From assembly GCF_020034665.1 (NCBI RefSeq), contig NZ_JAIQDI010000001.1, positions 2,170,001 to 2,234,000 on the forward strand: a stretch of 64,000 nt of DNA, read 5' to 3'. Below, piece after piece: positions 16,959 through 26,685 of this stretch. The stretch's first letter is position 1; every line of letters begins with the position of its first letter. A program made the position numbers and the translations under genes. Origin of the DNA: Niabella beijingensis (GTDB taxonomy: Bacteria > Bacteroidota > Bacteroidia > Chitinophagales > Chitinophagaceae). The notes under the pieces were generated by a model that saw only the letters and a program-made list of their open reading frames with translations, was not told the origin of the DNA and searched no databases.

Positions 16959-18716
16959 CTATTTTATAAATTCAATTTCATAATCCTCCAGCCATTTGGA
17001 GCCTTCAAATCCCCAGGCATCCTTCGTTGGAAGTCTTAACCAGTAAAATACAGTAGCTGCAACGCCGGAATTGGCAAGCTGCATCGACCGCTTGTTGGGA
17101 TCATTTAAAGGCGGAAAGCTGCAAGGCAGTTGCGCAACATTTGCCCAGCTAAAAGCATTCTTCAATATAAAATCTTTATTCACTGCGCCCGGAGCGTGAT
17201 TCAGGAAACGGTCTCCGAAACCATCACTACAAGGCCAGTACCCGGTGAGATTGGCATACTTCGGGTGTTTTTTAATATCAGCCAGGCAAATATTATCCGC
17301 TACTTCTTTCCCGGAAAGCGCTACATTAAAAATACGGACATCGGCCACATTTAAACCGGTATACCATGCAGCATCATCGGCTCTTGCAAACCCCAGTACC
17401 AGCGGGGCTGTGCTTGTGATGGTCCCCCAGCTGGTCATATCCCGCTCATCCTGGAAGATCCCGTCATTATAAAATTTAAACCACTGTTTGCCCGCGCTGT
17501 CCTGCCGGAAAACAATAGAAAGCGTATGCCAGTTAACAGCATCTAAGATGGCCGTTGTGCCGCCCTCGACCTTTGTATTACCTGTACTTGCAGACCTCAC
17601 CACAAAATTGGCGTCATTGGAGCCGGAAGAATAACATACAAATCCTGGATCAGCAGAACCGAGCAAACTTGAACTGCCTTCAAAAGGCCCTTTCTTTGAA
17701 ATAAATGCGGGCCAGTTACCACTCTTTCTTTCTCCTCTTACTTTCAGCTCAATGGTCATTGGACCGGTGCCCGGGTTATACGCATCGGGATCGCTCATCA
17801 CTGCCTTTACAGCTGTATTACCATTACCACTTAAAAAAGCCCCCACATAAGCTCCTTCTTTTGTAAGCTCCAGTGGTTTAAAATTTTCATTATAATAGAT
17901 ACTAAAGGCACCGCTTTCGTCCAGGGAACTTCCGCCATAGCCGTTTCCTGTACCTCCGTGCGTGCTGTTGACAATCACCAGCCACTCTTCTTTCTTATTG
18001 TATTCAGGGCGGGCTTTCAGTGCGGTCATGATCTCATTGATATATCCGTCAATCTTTGTTGCTGCGCTCTTATAGCCTGCATCATCTGCCGAAAAGCCCC
18101 CGGCTTTTCCGGCGATGGCAGGCGAATTAAAGTTCAGCACCATAAATTCCGGGTTGCCGTTCTTTATCCGGCTTAGCGCCGAGTCCTTCACCCCCTGATC
18201 GCCTGCGGCAATTACCTGATCCAGCACTTCCGGTACCAGGCGGTTCACCATCGTATTCCAGGGAGAGATAAAGGAGGTTCGCATATTTCCGTTTGGAGAC
18301 GAAAGGATATAGGAAAAGAAGGACGGATAGTTGGCAGGAGCACCGCCATGAGGATCACCACCCGGAGGCGCTTCATAAATAAACGTACTGTCCTTTACCT
18401 TGTGTTTGATATAAGAGATACCGGTCATCAATGTTTTCCAGGAAGCAGCATCGGTAGTTACATCATCAGATATCCCTTCCCAGGTAAATTTGCTGTGTGC
18501 CAGCAATCCGTTCAGGGCAGGCAGTGCCATCTTCTTGTATTCTGTGGCCACCGCCCCGTCGATGCCGATCAGCAGAACCCTGCGGCTTGCAACACTGGTG
18601 GAGTCAATATCATCCTCGAAATAGGGAGGCGGATCCGCATATTTTTTACACGATAAAAATACCGTTGAAAAAATCGAAATAGTGATCAGCGCGCCGGTTA
18701 TAAATTTCTTTTTCAT
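16959..18716 (-). CDS. LamG-domain lipoprotein with degenerate alkaline-phosphatase/phosphodiesterase fold
   Basis: 585-residue lipoprotein (lipobox ending at Cys23). Residues about 45-290 follow the alkaline-phosphatase/nucleotide-pyrophosphatase fold: RRVLLIGIDGA (first metal Asp53), a WKTLMTG segment, and VLNFNSPA. Key metal-binding pairs are altered: the family SDHG motif reads STHGG (251-255) and the DxxGH motif reads AIAGK (about 200-204). Residues about 305-480 form a LamG/concanavalin-like jelly roll (MTIELKVRGE, WHTLSIVFR, ADVRIFNVALSGKEV). The C-terminus (about 500-585, YWPCSDGFGDRF...) matches a DUF4983-like tail. Last gene of the 11-gene operon, paralogous to the protein two genes upstream. 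A binding role is more likely than catalysis (inference). Confidence 0.78.
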   Translation of the reverse strand: MKKKFITGALITISIFSTVFLSCKKYADPPPYFEDDIDSTSVASRRVLLIGIDGAVATEYKKMALPALNGLLAHSKFTWEGISDDVTTDAASWKTLMTGISYIKHKVKDSTFIYEAPPGGDPHGGAPANYPSFFSYILSSPNGNMRTSFISPWNTMVNRLVPEVLDQVIAAGDQGVKDSALSRIKNGNPEFMVLNFNSPAIAGKAGGFSADDAGYKSAATKIDGYINEIMTALKARPEYNKKEEWLVIVNSTHGGTGNGYGGSSLDESGAFSIYYNENFKPLELTKEGAYVGAFLSGNGNTAVKAVMSDPDAYNPGTGPMTIELKVRGERKSGNWPAFISKKGPFEGSSSLLGSADPGFVCYSSGSNDANFVVRSASTGNTKVEGGTTAILDAVNWHTLSIVFRQDSAGKQWFKFYNDGIFQDERDMTSWGTITSTAPLVLGFARADDAAWYTGLNVADVRIFNVALSGKEVADNICLADIKKHPKYANLTGYWPCSDGFGDRFLNHAPGAVNKDFILKNAFSWANVAQLPCSFPPLNDPNKRSMQLANSGVAATVFYWLRLPTKDAWGFEGSKWLEDYEIEFIK

Positions 18717-18744
18717 TGTATCAATTCAATAATTTATAATTCTT

Positions 18745-20778
18745 TTACTTTAGCCCGTTTAGTTCACTAAGCGCAGAAAATTCATCTCCTCCATAATTAT
18801 CCGCCATTGAAGGAATCGTTATCCGGAAATACCGGGCTGATACATAATTGGGGAAGAACAGGTTTTGCAGCCCCTGGATGTTCTGCAGGGTAAACGGACT
18901 ACTACCCGTTTCGGTCCAGCTGCTACCATCAGAACTCACTTCCACTCTTATATGCTTGACCGGGCGGCTGGTTCCGGATCCGCTCTGCCGCTGTGCTATC
19001 TGAATGCCGATGATCGACTGTACGGATTTCATATCGACGGTGATAACATAGGGCGGCTCTGCTGTACCATCGTACCATTGGGAATGCCAGAAGGTAGTCA
19101 GGTCTCCGTCTAATAATGTAGCCACTTTTCCGTTGGTGCCGCCTTCTCCGACAGCCTCTTCAGAGTTGGCGGTGATCGTCCAGCCGGTCCTTACCAGCGG
19201 TGCATAAAAAAATCCATCCCCGCCGGTACGGCTAATGGGATTATATTCCCATATTTTCTGTCGCATCACGGGGTATTGCGCCATTTTAGCAAGCGAGATA
19301 TTGCTGATGGTGATCCCCCAGGCTTTAAAGAATTCTTTCCAGTCCTGGCGGGTGTACTCGCAAAGGGTTTCATACACAAAATCCCTTTTCTGCTGATCAG
19401 TGGTAGAGATCCGCGCTGCGCGGCGGGCTTTCTTATACAAAGCGGTCATAAAACCCCATCCATCTTCCTGACCCGGGTAACCATAATTTGCGGGCACTTT
19501 ATCGAAGATCTGCAAAAACGGGGTCAGCCTTTTAAAGGGATCACTGATCAACGGATCCGACCCGTCAAAATTCTTGGTGGTGCTGGTGCTGGCAGCGAAG
19601 GCCAGCGCATCGTTGATCTTGGGCAACAGGTCATCCACCGGGAAGGTGTGTTTTGCAGGATAAACGCCCAGACGGCTGGCATTTTTGAAAATAAAAAGGT
19701 TGTTGGTGGTCTCCCCCAGGGAGCTCCAGCTCCAGTATTGCCCCTGCTGATGGTTGTGCCCCAGTTCGTGGAAGGTACCCCAACTGGCGGCATTATTTAT
19801 ATATTCCGGATCGGTCCATTCATCAAACCAGCCATAGCCGTATTGTGCCCTGAAGGGATAACCGGATACACCGCCGGCACCCGGCGGCATGGTAATGTCA
19901 AGCACTGCCCTCCAGGGAAGCAGCGGAGCCTGGTCCACGGCATCTTCTCCTGAAGTAACGGCTTTAAGACCAATCCACTGGTAATAATCGAAATTGATCG
20001 CATCATCCCATTGCTTCATCAGCGCGTCCAGGTTGCTGATATTACGCGTTACGCAAAATTCCCGGGGCACCGTAAAGATGAGGTTATTGCTGCGCAGTTC
20101 CAGCCAGGGAACACAGGAGCTCCGGATCGCGGCCTTCCACTCGGCTTCATTGGTTTGTCCCAATATAAAATCCGGCATTTTAACCACGTTGCTGAACGTG
20201 ATCGGCACCGGGGCATCAAATGATGTATTTGCAATAATATAAACCGGCCCCCCGTAAGGATTGCGCAGGTAATTGCGTCCCGGCGCGAGGCTGTTAGTAG
20301 TAAAGATGACGGGATCGCGCTGGGAGTTCTGCACGGCAGAGGCATCATAGGTCCAGGCACCGATCTGGTACGACAGGGAGCCGACACCGGCCGGTACATC
20401 TATGATCACCAGTTCGCCGGGAGCCGCATATACCCCCGTGCTGAACTGCGGTTCGGGAATCGTACTCATCCGCAGCTGTTCCTTATCTGCCGGGAAGTAC
20501 TTCAGGTTCATGTTCACCGTATAATTCATCAGCCTTGTTTCATCGGTACACACCAGTCCGGGGAATACCCTGGCCTTTGCATAACGGCTGACATCGATCT
20601 TTTTAATACTGGTATCCACGGTTACCGAAGCACCGTCCTTGCCCGAATCCGGGAAGCCGTCCTTGTAACCAAAATCGTAGTTTCGTTTACAACTGAAGAA
20701 AGCAGTCATAATCAAACCAGTCACCAGCAGGTTGTATCTTAATCTCCGGTTCATTTTATTTCTTTTAAATGCGTTCAT
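18745..20778 (-). CDS. M60-family (enhancin/mucinase-type) metallopeptidase with discoidin domain, lipoprotein
   Basis: 677-residue surface lipoprotein (Cys30 from the first Met, or Cys22 if translation starts at Met9). A beta-rich M60 N-domain (about 65-195) precedes the catalytic M60 domain with the zinc motif HELGH at 337-341 and the third ligand Glu356 in SSLGETTNN, so it appears active. The C-terminal about 135 residues form an F5/8 type C (discoidin) carbohydrate-binding module (VATLLDGDLTTFWHSQW...ARYFRITIPS). M60-like enzymes characterised from gut Bacteroides cleave mucin-type O-glycoproteins. Its ATG overlaps the stop of the upstream gene as TAATG, which implies translational coupling. 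Only obvious catalytic protein of the 11-gene operon. Confidence 0.9.
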   Translation of the reverse strand: MNAFKRNKMNRRLRYNLLVTGLIMTAFFSCKRNYDFGYKDGFPDSGKDGASVTVDTSIKKIDVSRYAKARVFPGLVCTDETRLMNYTVNMNLKYFPADKEQLRMSTIPEPQFSTGVYAAPGELVIIDVPAGVGSLSYQIGAWTYDASAVQNSQRDPVIFTTNSLAPGRNYLRNPYGGPVYIIANTSFDAPVPITFSNVVKMPDFILGQTNEAEWKAAIRSSCVPWLELRSNNLIFTVPREFCVTRNISNLDALMKQWDDAINFDYYQWIGLKAVTSGEDAVDQAPLLPWRAVLDITMPPGAGGVSGYPFRAQYGYGWFDEWTDPEYINNAASWGTFHELGHNHQQGQYWSWSSLGETTNNLFIFKNASRLGVYPAKHTFPVDDLLPKINDALAFAASTSTTKNFDGSDPLISDPFKRLTPFLQIFDKVPANYGYPGQEDGWGFMTALYKKARRAARISTTDQQKRDFVYETLCEYTRQDWKEFFKAWGITISNISLAKMAQYPVMRQKIWEYNPISRTGGDGFFYAPLVRTGWTITANSEEAVGEGGTNGKVATLLDGDLTTFWHSQWYDGTAEPPYVITVDMKSVQSIIGIQIAQRQSGSGTSRPVKHIRVEVSSDGSSWTETGSSPFTLQNIQGLQNLFFPNYVSARYFRITIPSMADNYGGDEFSALSELNGLK

Positions 20779-22634
20779 TATAAATTATCAAATGAGCTCA
20801 ACCAGATCCGTCCGTCCAGCTGTGGCGCTGTTACACTGTTAATGCCCACCCATCGCAGTATCTGCAACGGAATATCCTTTGTATTGGGGACCCGTTCAAA
20901 GTAAGCCTCATCAGGAGCAGGACAGATATTATTGCTCGTTTGGGAAAAGGGCTTCCATTGAATACTTCCGCCGTTATTGGCATTTACCAGTGCATTACGG
21001 CCGTTCCCAGTTTCATCAAGTATCGTATTATCAGTTCCGCTGCCGGATGCACCTTCCCAGAAACCAACAAGAGAACTGAAAAAAGGATGACCAACAGGAG
21101 GCCGGCCCGGAAGACAGCTGTATTGATAGATCACATCGGCGGGCAATGTTGCTTTCCAGATCCTGACATCTGCTATACTCATATCCATATAGCTGGTTCC
21201 ACCAAAAATATTATCGTTATATCCGAGCGTAAGCGGCGCCGTGGAGCTGATCCCATCCCCTGCTGATGCAAGTGATAACTGTTGTGTTCCGCTGGCAAGG
21301 CCATCTACATATGCATTTATAGTGATATTGGTGCCATTCTTTGATATGGTAAAGGCCAGCGAATGCCAGATCCCGTCATTGATTGCAGTACTCGTGTTAA
21401 ACTCTGTATTTACCCTCGTACCACTTACAGCACCGTCACTGCGAAACCAAAGCGTTGTATTTGTTCCGTTTCTGAAAATTGACCATCCTGAATTTACACC
21501 ACTGTAATCTCCGTTATAACGGTATCTCGCCTTGGACAAAAATGGCATCCCTCCTGAGTTAGAATAGTTATAAGTACCGTCTGATCTCGGGTTAAGTTTA
21601 ATTCGTGCTTCCATGGTGTAAGGCCCCTGACCTGGATCTAAAACCGACTGGTTGGTTTCTCCTGCTTTATTCTGAACAATTACGTTTGTTCCTCCGCCAC
21701 CGGTGGCAGTATTCGGGTTCCCGTAAAGCCGTACCGCATTCCCTGCATAGGCACCGCTTCCTCTCGTATTCGCCGGTTTTTCCACCAGGCGTGTTGAAAA
21801 ACGCGGATTATAAAAAAGTACATAGGTATTCCGGCGCGCATCGCCGTAGGCTGTAATATCCGATGGAAGCGTGGTGATCAGTCCTCCATCACTGGAAGCT
21901 ACGATGATCAGCCAGTTCTCGTGTGAAAAACCGGGCCTGGAAACAACCGCATCCCGCAGCGCTCCGATATAGGTATCCATCTTCAGTATCGCAGACTGGT
22001 ATTCCGGCACATTGTTATCATATCCGAACTGGTCGCCCGCTTTTTGTATGCCGGTGTATTGTGCTATTACCACATCAGCAGCAGGATTCTTCAGCTCTGC
22101 GAGAGCGGCGGTCTGAATGGCCGCATCGTCAGACAGGGTTTGCGCCACAGCGGCACCCGAAAGTAAATGATCCTTTAAGGCCACGGATGAAACAAAGGCT
22201 GCTGTGCGGATATCCGGTCGCAGCGCTTTCAGCCGGCTTACAAAAGAAGGGTATTGATCCAGGGCACTGCCGGCAAACGAAGTCCCTTTTACCAGGTGTT
22301 TGGTCTGGCTAACCCCGGTGAACATATTGGCCCAGGCATTTTCATTGGTAAAGCTGCTGTCCTTCCGCTCATAATCGCCCAAACCGCTTGTCGTATAAAC
22401 ACCGTTCTCTTCCATACCCCGCAGCACCGGACGTTCTGAGGCCCCGAATGCTTCGCCACGGGCGCCGTCCATGATCACATACAGTACTTTATAACCGGTT
22501 TTAACCGTGTCTTTTCCGGTTACATTATTGCCGAGCGTATCCTTAAACGGTTTGTTGCACGAAAATGTAATCACTGCGACGAGTAACATCGCCATGCCGG
22601 CAAAAAGACCTGAGGTTTTAAAAAATTTATACAT
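20778..22634 (-). CDS. LamG-domain lipoprotein with degenerate alkaline-phosphatase/phosphodiesterase fold (second copy)
   Basis: 618-residue lipoprotein (Cys26). It has the same order as its paralogue downstream: phosphodiesterase-like domain (about 45-280) starting YKVLYVIMDGARG (Asp56) with ENAWANMFTG, then a LamG jelly roll (about 335-500, PYTMEARIKLN, WHSLAFTISKNG, MSIADVRIWKATLP), then a DUF4983-like C-terminus. The metal motifs are again broken: SDHG is replaced by SSDGG (247-251) and DxxGHxxG by QKAGDQFG (197-204). Identity between the copies looks low, so the duplication is old. It is translationally coupled to the M60 peptidase. Function not established; ligand binding at the cell surface is inferred. 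Confidence 0.78.
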   Translation of the reverse strand: MYKFFKTSGLFAGMAMLLVAVITFSCNKPFKDTLGNNVTGKDTVKTGYKVLYVIMDGARGEAFGASERPVLRGMEENGVYTTSGLGDYERKDSSFTNENAWANMFTGVSQTKHLVKGTSFAGSALDQYPSFVSRLKALRPDIRTAAFVSSVALKDHLLSGAAVAQTLSDDAAIQTAALAELKNPAADVVIAQYTGIQKAGDQFGYDNNVPEYQSAILKMDTYIGALRDAVVSRPGFSHENWLIIVASSDGGLITTLPSDITAYGDARRNTYVLFYNPRFSTRLVEKPANTRGSGAYAGNAVRLYGNPNTATGGGGTNVIVQNKAGETNQSVLDPGQGPYTMEARIKLNPRSDGTYNYSNSGGMPFLSKARYRYNGDYSGVNSGWSIFRNGTNTTLWFRSDGAVSGTRVNTEFNTSTAINDGIWHSLAFTISKNGTNITINAYVDGLASGTQQLSLASAGDGISSTAPLTLGYNDNIFGGTSYMDMSIADVRIWKATLPADVIYQYSCLPGRPPVGHPFFSSLVGFWEGASGSGTDNTILDETGNGRNALVNANNGGSIQWKPFSQTSNNICPAPDEAYFERVPNTKDIPLQILRWVGINSVTAPQLDGRIWLSSFDNL

Positions 22635-22661
22635 AATAACTCCTGTAGTTTATGATTCACA

Positions 22662-24308
22662 TTAATTCTGGAACCGTAGTTTCACGATATTCCCCACCTG
22701 CTTTCCATCGAACCGGGTAAAACTGCCCACCATCATTACAAAGCGGATCGTTGGATCGGTGGCGCTCGGATATTCGGTAAATCCGTTTATATAGCCATTG
22801 CAAAAGCCAAGGTTATTATAGCCCACCGCCAGTGTACCATCGGGGTTCAGTACCATAAAGCCGGGCCGTACCACGCCTGCATATTTGTTAAAGGTGCCGG
22901 ATACCAGTATCTTTCCGTCGTCCAGTTGTCCTGCATAATTGGGAATCCCTTCTTCCACGGTACGGAACTTAAAGCTGTTGTCCACGTTTCCATCCTGATC
23001 GATCATTACCACCCCGTTCGCCGGCTGACCATTATAAGTGGTAAAACCTCCGGTCAGCAGGATCTTTCCCGTTTTTTGATTGTAGGTGATGCGATTGATG
23101 CTGCCATTGGCCCCACCAGCGGTAAAAGAAGGATCTCTTCTTCCGGTAGCAGTATCAATGCGTATGATCCGACCGGCTCCCTGGTTCTCAAACGTTGTGA
23201 AACTGCCCGCCAGCAACAGTTTGCCGTTGGCGGTCTGAACGGCATCATAGATCAGGCCATTGGCATTGGTATATCCCTGTACGGGGCGCATGGCCTTGTT
23301 CAGGTTGAACGAAGAATCGATCACTCCATCCTCTTTCATGCGAACCACCTGACTGATCTGCACCCGGTCTATATAAGGTGTTTCCCTGGTGGAGCGCTCA
23401 AAAAGAATGCTTGCATGACTGGTAAAATTACCCACAGCAATGATCCCTGAAGCGGTGTTGAATAATTTCAGGACATTGCCTCCCACGCCTCCGTGAAATA
23501 CAGGCCCGTACTTCTGAGGTTGTTCTCCCTCGCCGGTAATATCAAAAAGTGCCGTGTCCAATGCGCCGTCACTCCTCAGCATGGCCACATTATTGAGCGG
23601 TCCCTGTTCGTTCATCGTGGCAAAGGATCCAGCGATATAAAGCGTTCCCCCTTCACCCTCAAATGCCGTATTTACGGAAGCGCCTCCGCCCAGACCCTGA
23701 ACACCCGTTTTCAGTCTGTTGGCTTCACTCGCAGGTGCTGCACCGTTCTCATCGATCACCGCGATTCCGTTAACCGCTGTTGTGCTGGTTGCTGTAGACT
23801 GGTAATCGGCAAAGGATCCATAGATAAACAATCCGCCGTTGGCACGCCTTAAGATACCGGAGATCTCCCCCCGCATTGGTCCGCCGGTTGCTATGGAAGA
23901 TCCTGTATTAAAAGAAGGATCGATATTCAGTTTACCCCGGATGCTGATCACCGGTCCGAAATAGAACTCACCCCCGATCTCGACGGCACAGGAGCCTGTA
24001 CTGGCGGTAATAGGGATCTTTACGCTTACTTCTTCGGCCGTAACATTCATCACCTCCGCTTCCACCTGGTTGATATAGAACCGGAACTGGCCTTTCTTCC
24101 CCTCAAGCCCGTTCACTTTTACCGTTACAATGGCGCTTTCCGCAACCAGCGCCGGTGTCGGAGAGGCGTCTTCAAATTTCACCAGGGTAGCAGGTGCTTT
24201 CGGATAAAGCGCCTCTTCGCTAACCTTATTTTTATTACAGGAAGAAAAGGCCCCGGAAAAAGCAGCAGCTAAAACGAACCCCCAAACCCATTCTTTTTTA
24301 AATATCAT
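22662..24308 (-). CDS. Lipoprotein with IPT/TIG-like (DUF5008-type) domain and delta-60 repeats
   Basis: 548-residue lipoprotein (Cys24). Residues about 40-135 form an Ig-like domain (SAIVTVKVNGLEGKKGQFRFYINQVEAEV...VKIPITASTGSCAVEI), resembling the IPT/TIG domain labelled DUF5008. Residues about 135-548 hold some six delta-60-type blades of about 55 residues, with repeats such as GKLLLAGSFTTFENQGAGRI, GKILLTGGFTTYNGQPANGV and GKILVSGTFNKYAG, each followed by D-x-SF. This predicts a beta-propeller. It is part of the second SusC-SusD-fasciclin set and is probably a surface glycan- or protein-binding accessory. Confidence 0.75.
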   Translation of the reverse strand: MIFKKEWVWGFVLAAAFSGAFSSCNKNKVSEEALYPKAPATLVKFEDASPTPALVAESAIVTVKVNGLEGKKGQFRFYINQVEAEVMNVTAEEVSVKIPITASTGSCAVEIGGEFYFGPVISIRGKLNIDPSFNTGSSIATGGPMRGEISGILRRANGGLFIYGSFADYQSTATSTTAVNGIAVIDENGAAPASEANRLKTGVQGLGGGASVNTAFEGEGGTLYIAGSFATMNEQGPLNNVAMLRSDGALDTALFDITGEGEQPQKYGPVFHGGVGGNVLKLFNTASGIIAVGNFTSHASILFERSTRETPYIDRVQISQVVRMKEDGVIDSSFNLNKAMRPVQGYTNANGLIYDAVQTANGKLLLAGSFTTFENQGAGRIIRIDTATGRRDPSFTAGGANGSINRITYNQKTGKILLTGGFTTYNGQPANGVVMIDQDGNVDNSFKFRTVEEGIPNYAGQLDDGKILVSGTFNKYAGVVRPGFMVLNPDGTLAVGYNNLGFCNGYINGFTEYPSATDPTIRFVMMVGSFTRFDGKQVGNIVKLRFQN

Positions 24309-24338
24309 TTTATTTCCAATTATTGAAGGTGAATAGTT

Positions 24339-25082
24339 TTATTTGTCGATACCCTGCGACAGCGCGACTTCAAGAAAATTAAACGGATCAAATCCAAAAT
24401 AGTGTGCGGTATATTGTCCTCCGTCGACACTTTCGATGGTATACTGTAGTACATGTATATATCCGTTGGTCGGGTGAATGTTCACGGTAGCCACAGCAGA
24501 TGTGATCCAGGTTGCCGGATCCCGTGCCGAAGAGCGTGAGGGGATATAGGAGATCGCCAGCCAGCGGTAGCCGGCATAAGGAACCCCGCCGCCCGTACCA
24601 TAAACAGCGCCGACATTGATCAGCTGATCATCATAAGAACTGTAGATCTGCCCCGGATACGCTGCAATATTTGCAAAGTCGAGTTGCGGATAATCGGTCA
24701 GTGACCTGGCGCCCTTGAAGAGATAACGGCTCAGCATCTGCCGCCACACGGCGGGCTTTATCTGTTCGATGCGCTCAACATGCGGCAACCCGGCCTGGTC
24801 CAGGTAGAAATTCGCCATCTTAAAAGTGCTGCGGATCGTAGAGTCCGGAGGTGCAAAGAACGTGATCTGCTCTTTTTCAAAAACATCGTTCATACCCGCG
24901 AAGTCGATTACCTTCACGATCGAATCAAAGTACTCCGGCCGCGACTTAAGATATGCAAGCATGGAACCGTTGAACTCGCCTTTATGAACACCGGTATCTT
25001 TAAAATAATCTTTTTTACAGGAGGTTCCTGCCATCAGCAACACCAGCAGCGGCAGCATGAACCATTTAAACTTTTTATACAT
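24339..25082 (-). CDS. Fasciclin-domain lipoprotein
   Basis: 247-residue lipoprotein. The start at 25082 gives MYKKFKWFMLPLLVLLMAGTSC with lipid-carrying Cys22 and lies 14 bases after the susD stop; a longer reading would run back into susD. The fasciclin-like fold is seen in MLAYLKSRPEYFDSIVKVIDFAGM, ITFFAPPDSTI and the closing GYIHVLQYTIESV. Fasciclin domains mediate adhesion and surface protein contacts. Second of two such proteins in this operon, each directly downstream of a SusD. Confidence 0.83.
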   Translation of the reverse strand: MYKKFKWFMLPLLVLLMAGTSCKKDYFKDTGVHKGEFNGSMLAYLKSRPEYFDSIVKVIDFAGMNDVFEKEQITFFAPPDSTIRSTFKMANFYLDQAGLPHVERIEQIKPAVWRQMLSRYLFKGARSLTDYPQLDFANIAAYPGQIYSSYDDQLINVGAVYGTGGGVPYAGYRWLAISYIPSRSSARDPATWITSAVATVNIHPTNGYIHVLQYTIESVDGGQYTAHYFGFDPFNFLEVALSQGIDK

Positions 25083-25096
25083 ATACTTATGCTTTA

Positions 25097-26668
25097 TTAT
25101 TGTTCCCAATACATGTTTAAGGTCATTTGCGGATTCTGTACCAGTGCGGCGCGATCGATCGGCCAGGTCCACGCCCCGCGTTTGAACTGTTCTACAGAAC
25201 AGTGGTAGCTGTATTTGAACCGGGGATCGGTGATCCTTCTGGTACGCACCAGATCAAACCAGTAATGCCCTTCACCAATCAGCTCACGGGCCCGTTCCAG
25301 GAACAACTGATCTTTAAAATCGTCGCCGCTCTCACTTATCGGGTCGGCCACGGCCCTTTTCCTTATGATATTATTTACGATCTCTTTGGCGCTTGCTTCA
25401 TCTCCAAGACCGGAATAAGCTTCCGCCTGCATCAAAAACACATCTGCATACCGGTAGATACACTGGGTGGCATCATTCCGGTTATTAAAATCAATAGAGT
25501 TGGGATCCGCCGTTACCAGGAATTTTTTCATCTGGAAGCTCCGGTTGGCTGCATAGGCTGTGGCCGGGTTGAACCAGAGACTCAGCCGCTGATCATTCAC
25601 TCCTTCGGGATAAAGCGCCCGCATAAAATCAGCGGTATAACTCATATAGGGGATCGATGCTGAAGTAGGCCGGAGCGGATCATATTTTACCTGATCAAAA
25701 AAGTCGCTCCATCCGAATGATTCACCATAGTTCCTGTTCTGCGGTACCCCAAAAAGATTTTCCTTGCTGCGGCCCTTGAATATTTCAATATACCGGTTGA
25801 TCGGCAACAACTCATAGGCCCCACCGTTCTCATTCCGGATCTCGTTGGCCAGGGCAACCACTTCGTTATAATAGGCGGCTGCATTCGGCTGATCAAACCC
25901 GGCCAGCCAGAGATTTATCTCCATCATCAGGGCAATAGCACCCCCGCGCATGCCCCTGATCCCCACATAAAAAGGATCGCTGTAGCTCCACGGCATTCCT
26001 TTATAAGCGGATTTCATATCCGTTATACAGTTTTTCAGTACCTCTACCATGGGCATCCGCTTCAGGGGATCGGAGAAATACGGTTCTGTATAATAGGCCA
26101 CATCCCCGAACTGGCGCACCATAAAGAAATACGCCAGGCAACGGATAAATACAGCTTCCCCGGTGTATTGCGCTTTCAGCTGGTCGGTCATATTCGGATC
26201 AGGAACACCATTGATACGGTCAACCGCGATATTCGCAGCGGCGATCACCCGGTAATAACGATCCCACTGTGTGAACCGCTTGTGATTAAAGATCTCATTC
26301 CAGTTATTACCGCTGTACTGAAAATCCACAAAGCGGCGGATATTATTGGTTGCCAGATCTGCGATATAACCGCGGCCCCAGCCCAGCTCTGTATTCTCCT
26401 TTACCATACCGCCTCTCAGCTCACCGGCAAACGGGAGGTAAGGATATTCATTGTCACCAGCTCCGGCCTGCATGTTCAAACGGGTCACTGCCTCACGGAA
26501 CAGCTCATAATTACCGTTGGTGAATTTTTCCACGTCCTGTACCGTCTGCCAGAAATTATTTCCGGAAAGATCACTGGGCGGATCCACATTCAAAAACTTT
26601 TTACAGCCGGTAACTCCTGCTACCGAAGCGGCTAACAACAGGCTATATATAATTTTTTTCATAATCAT
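25097..26668 (-). CDS. SusD/RagB-family lipoprotein (second pair of the operon)
   Basis: 523-residue outer-membrane lipoprotein, Cys22 after SVAGVTGC; Met3 is an equally good start. The signature KKFLNVDPPSDLSGNNFWQTVQDVEKFTNGNYELFR and the helix AEAYSGLGDEASAKEIVNNIIRKRA, with ELIGEGHYWFDLVRTRR near the C-terminus, identify the RagB/SusD family. It follows its SusC by 17 bases. It should capture ligand for the SusC and hand it over at the outer membrane. Confidence 0.94.
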   Translation of the reverse strand: MIMKKIIYSLLLAASVAGVTGCKKFLNVDPPSDLSGNNFWQTVQDVEKFTNGNYELFREAVTRLNMQAGAGDNEYPYLPFAGELRGGMVKENTELGWGRGYIADLATNNIRRFVDFQYSGNNWNEIFNHKRFTQWDRYYRVIAAANIAVDRINGVPDPNMTDQLKAQYTGEAVFIRCLAYFFMVRQFGDVAYYTEPYFSDPLKRMPMVEVLKNCITDMKSAYKGMPWSYSDPFYVGIRGMRGGAIALMMEINLWLAGFDQPNAAAYYNEVVALANEIRNENGGAYELLPINRYIEIFKGRSKENLFGVPQNRNYGESFGWSDFFDQVKYDPLRPTSASIPYMSYTADFMRALYPEGVNDQRLSLWFNPATAYAANRSFQMKKFLVTADPNSIDFNNRNDATQCIYRYADVFLMQAEAYSGLGDEASAKEIVNNIIRKRAVADPISESGDDFKDQLFLERARELIGEGHYWFDLVRTRRITDPRFKYSYHCSVEQFKRGAWTWPIDRAALVQNPQMTLNMYWEQ

Positions 26669-26685
26669 CGATTAATGTTTTTTGG

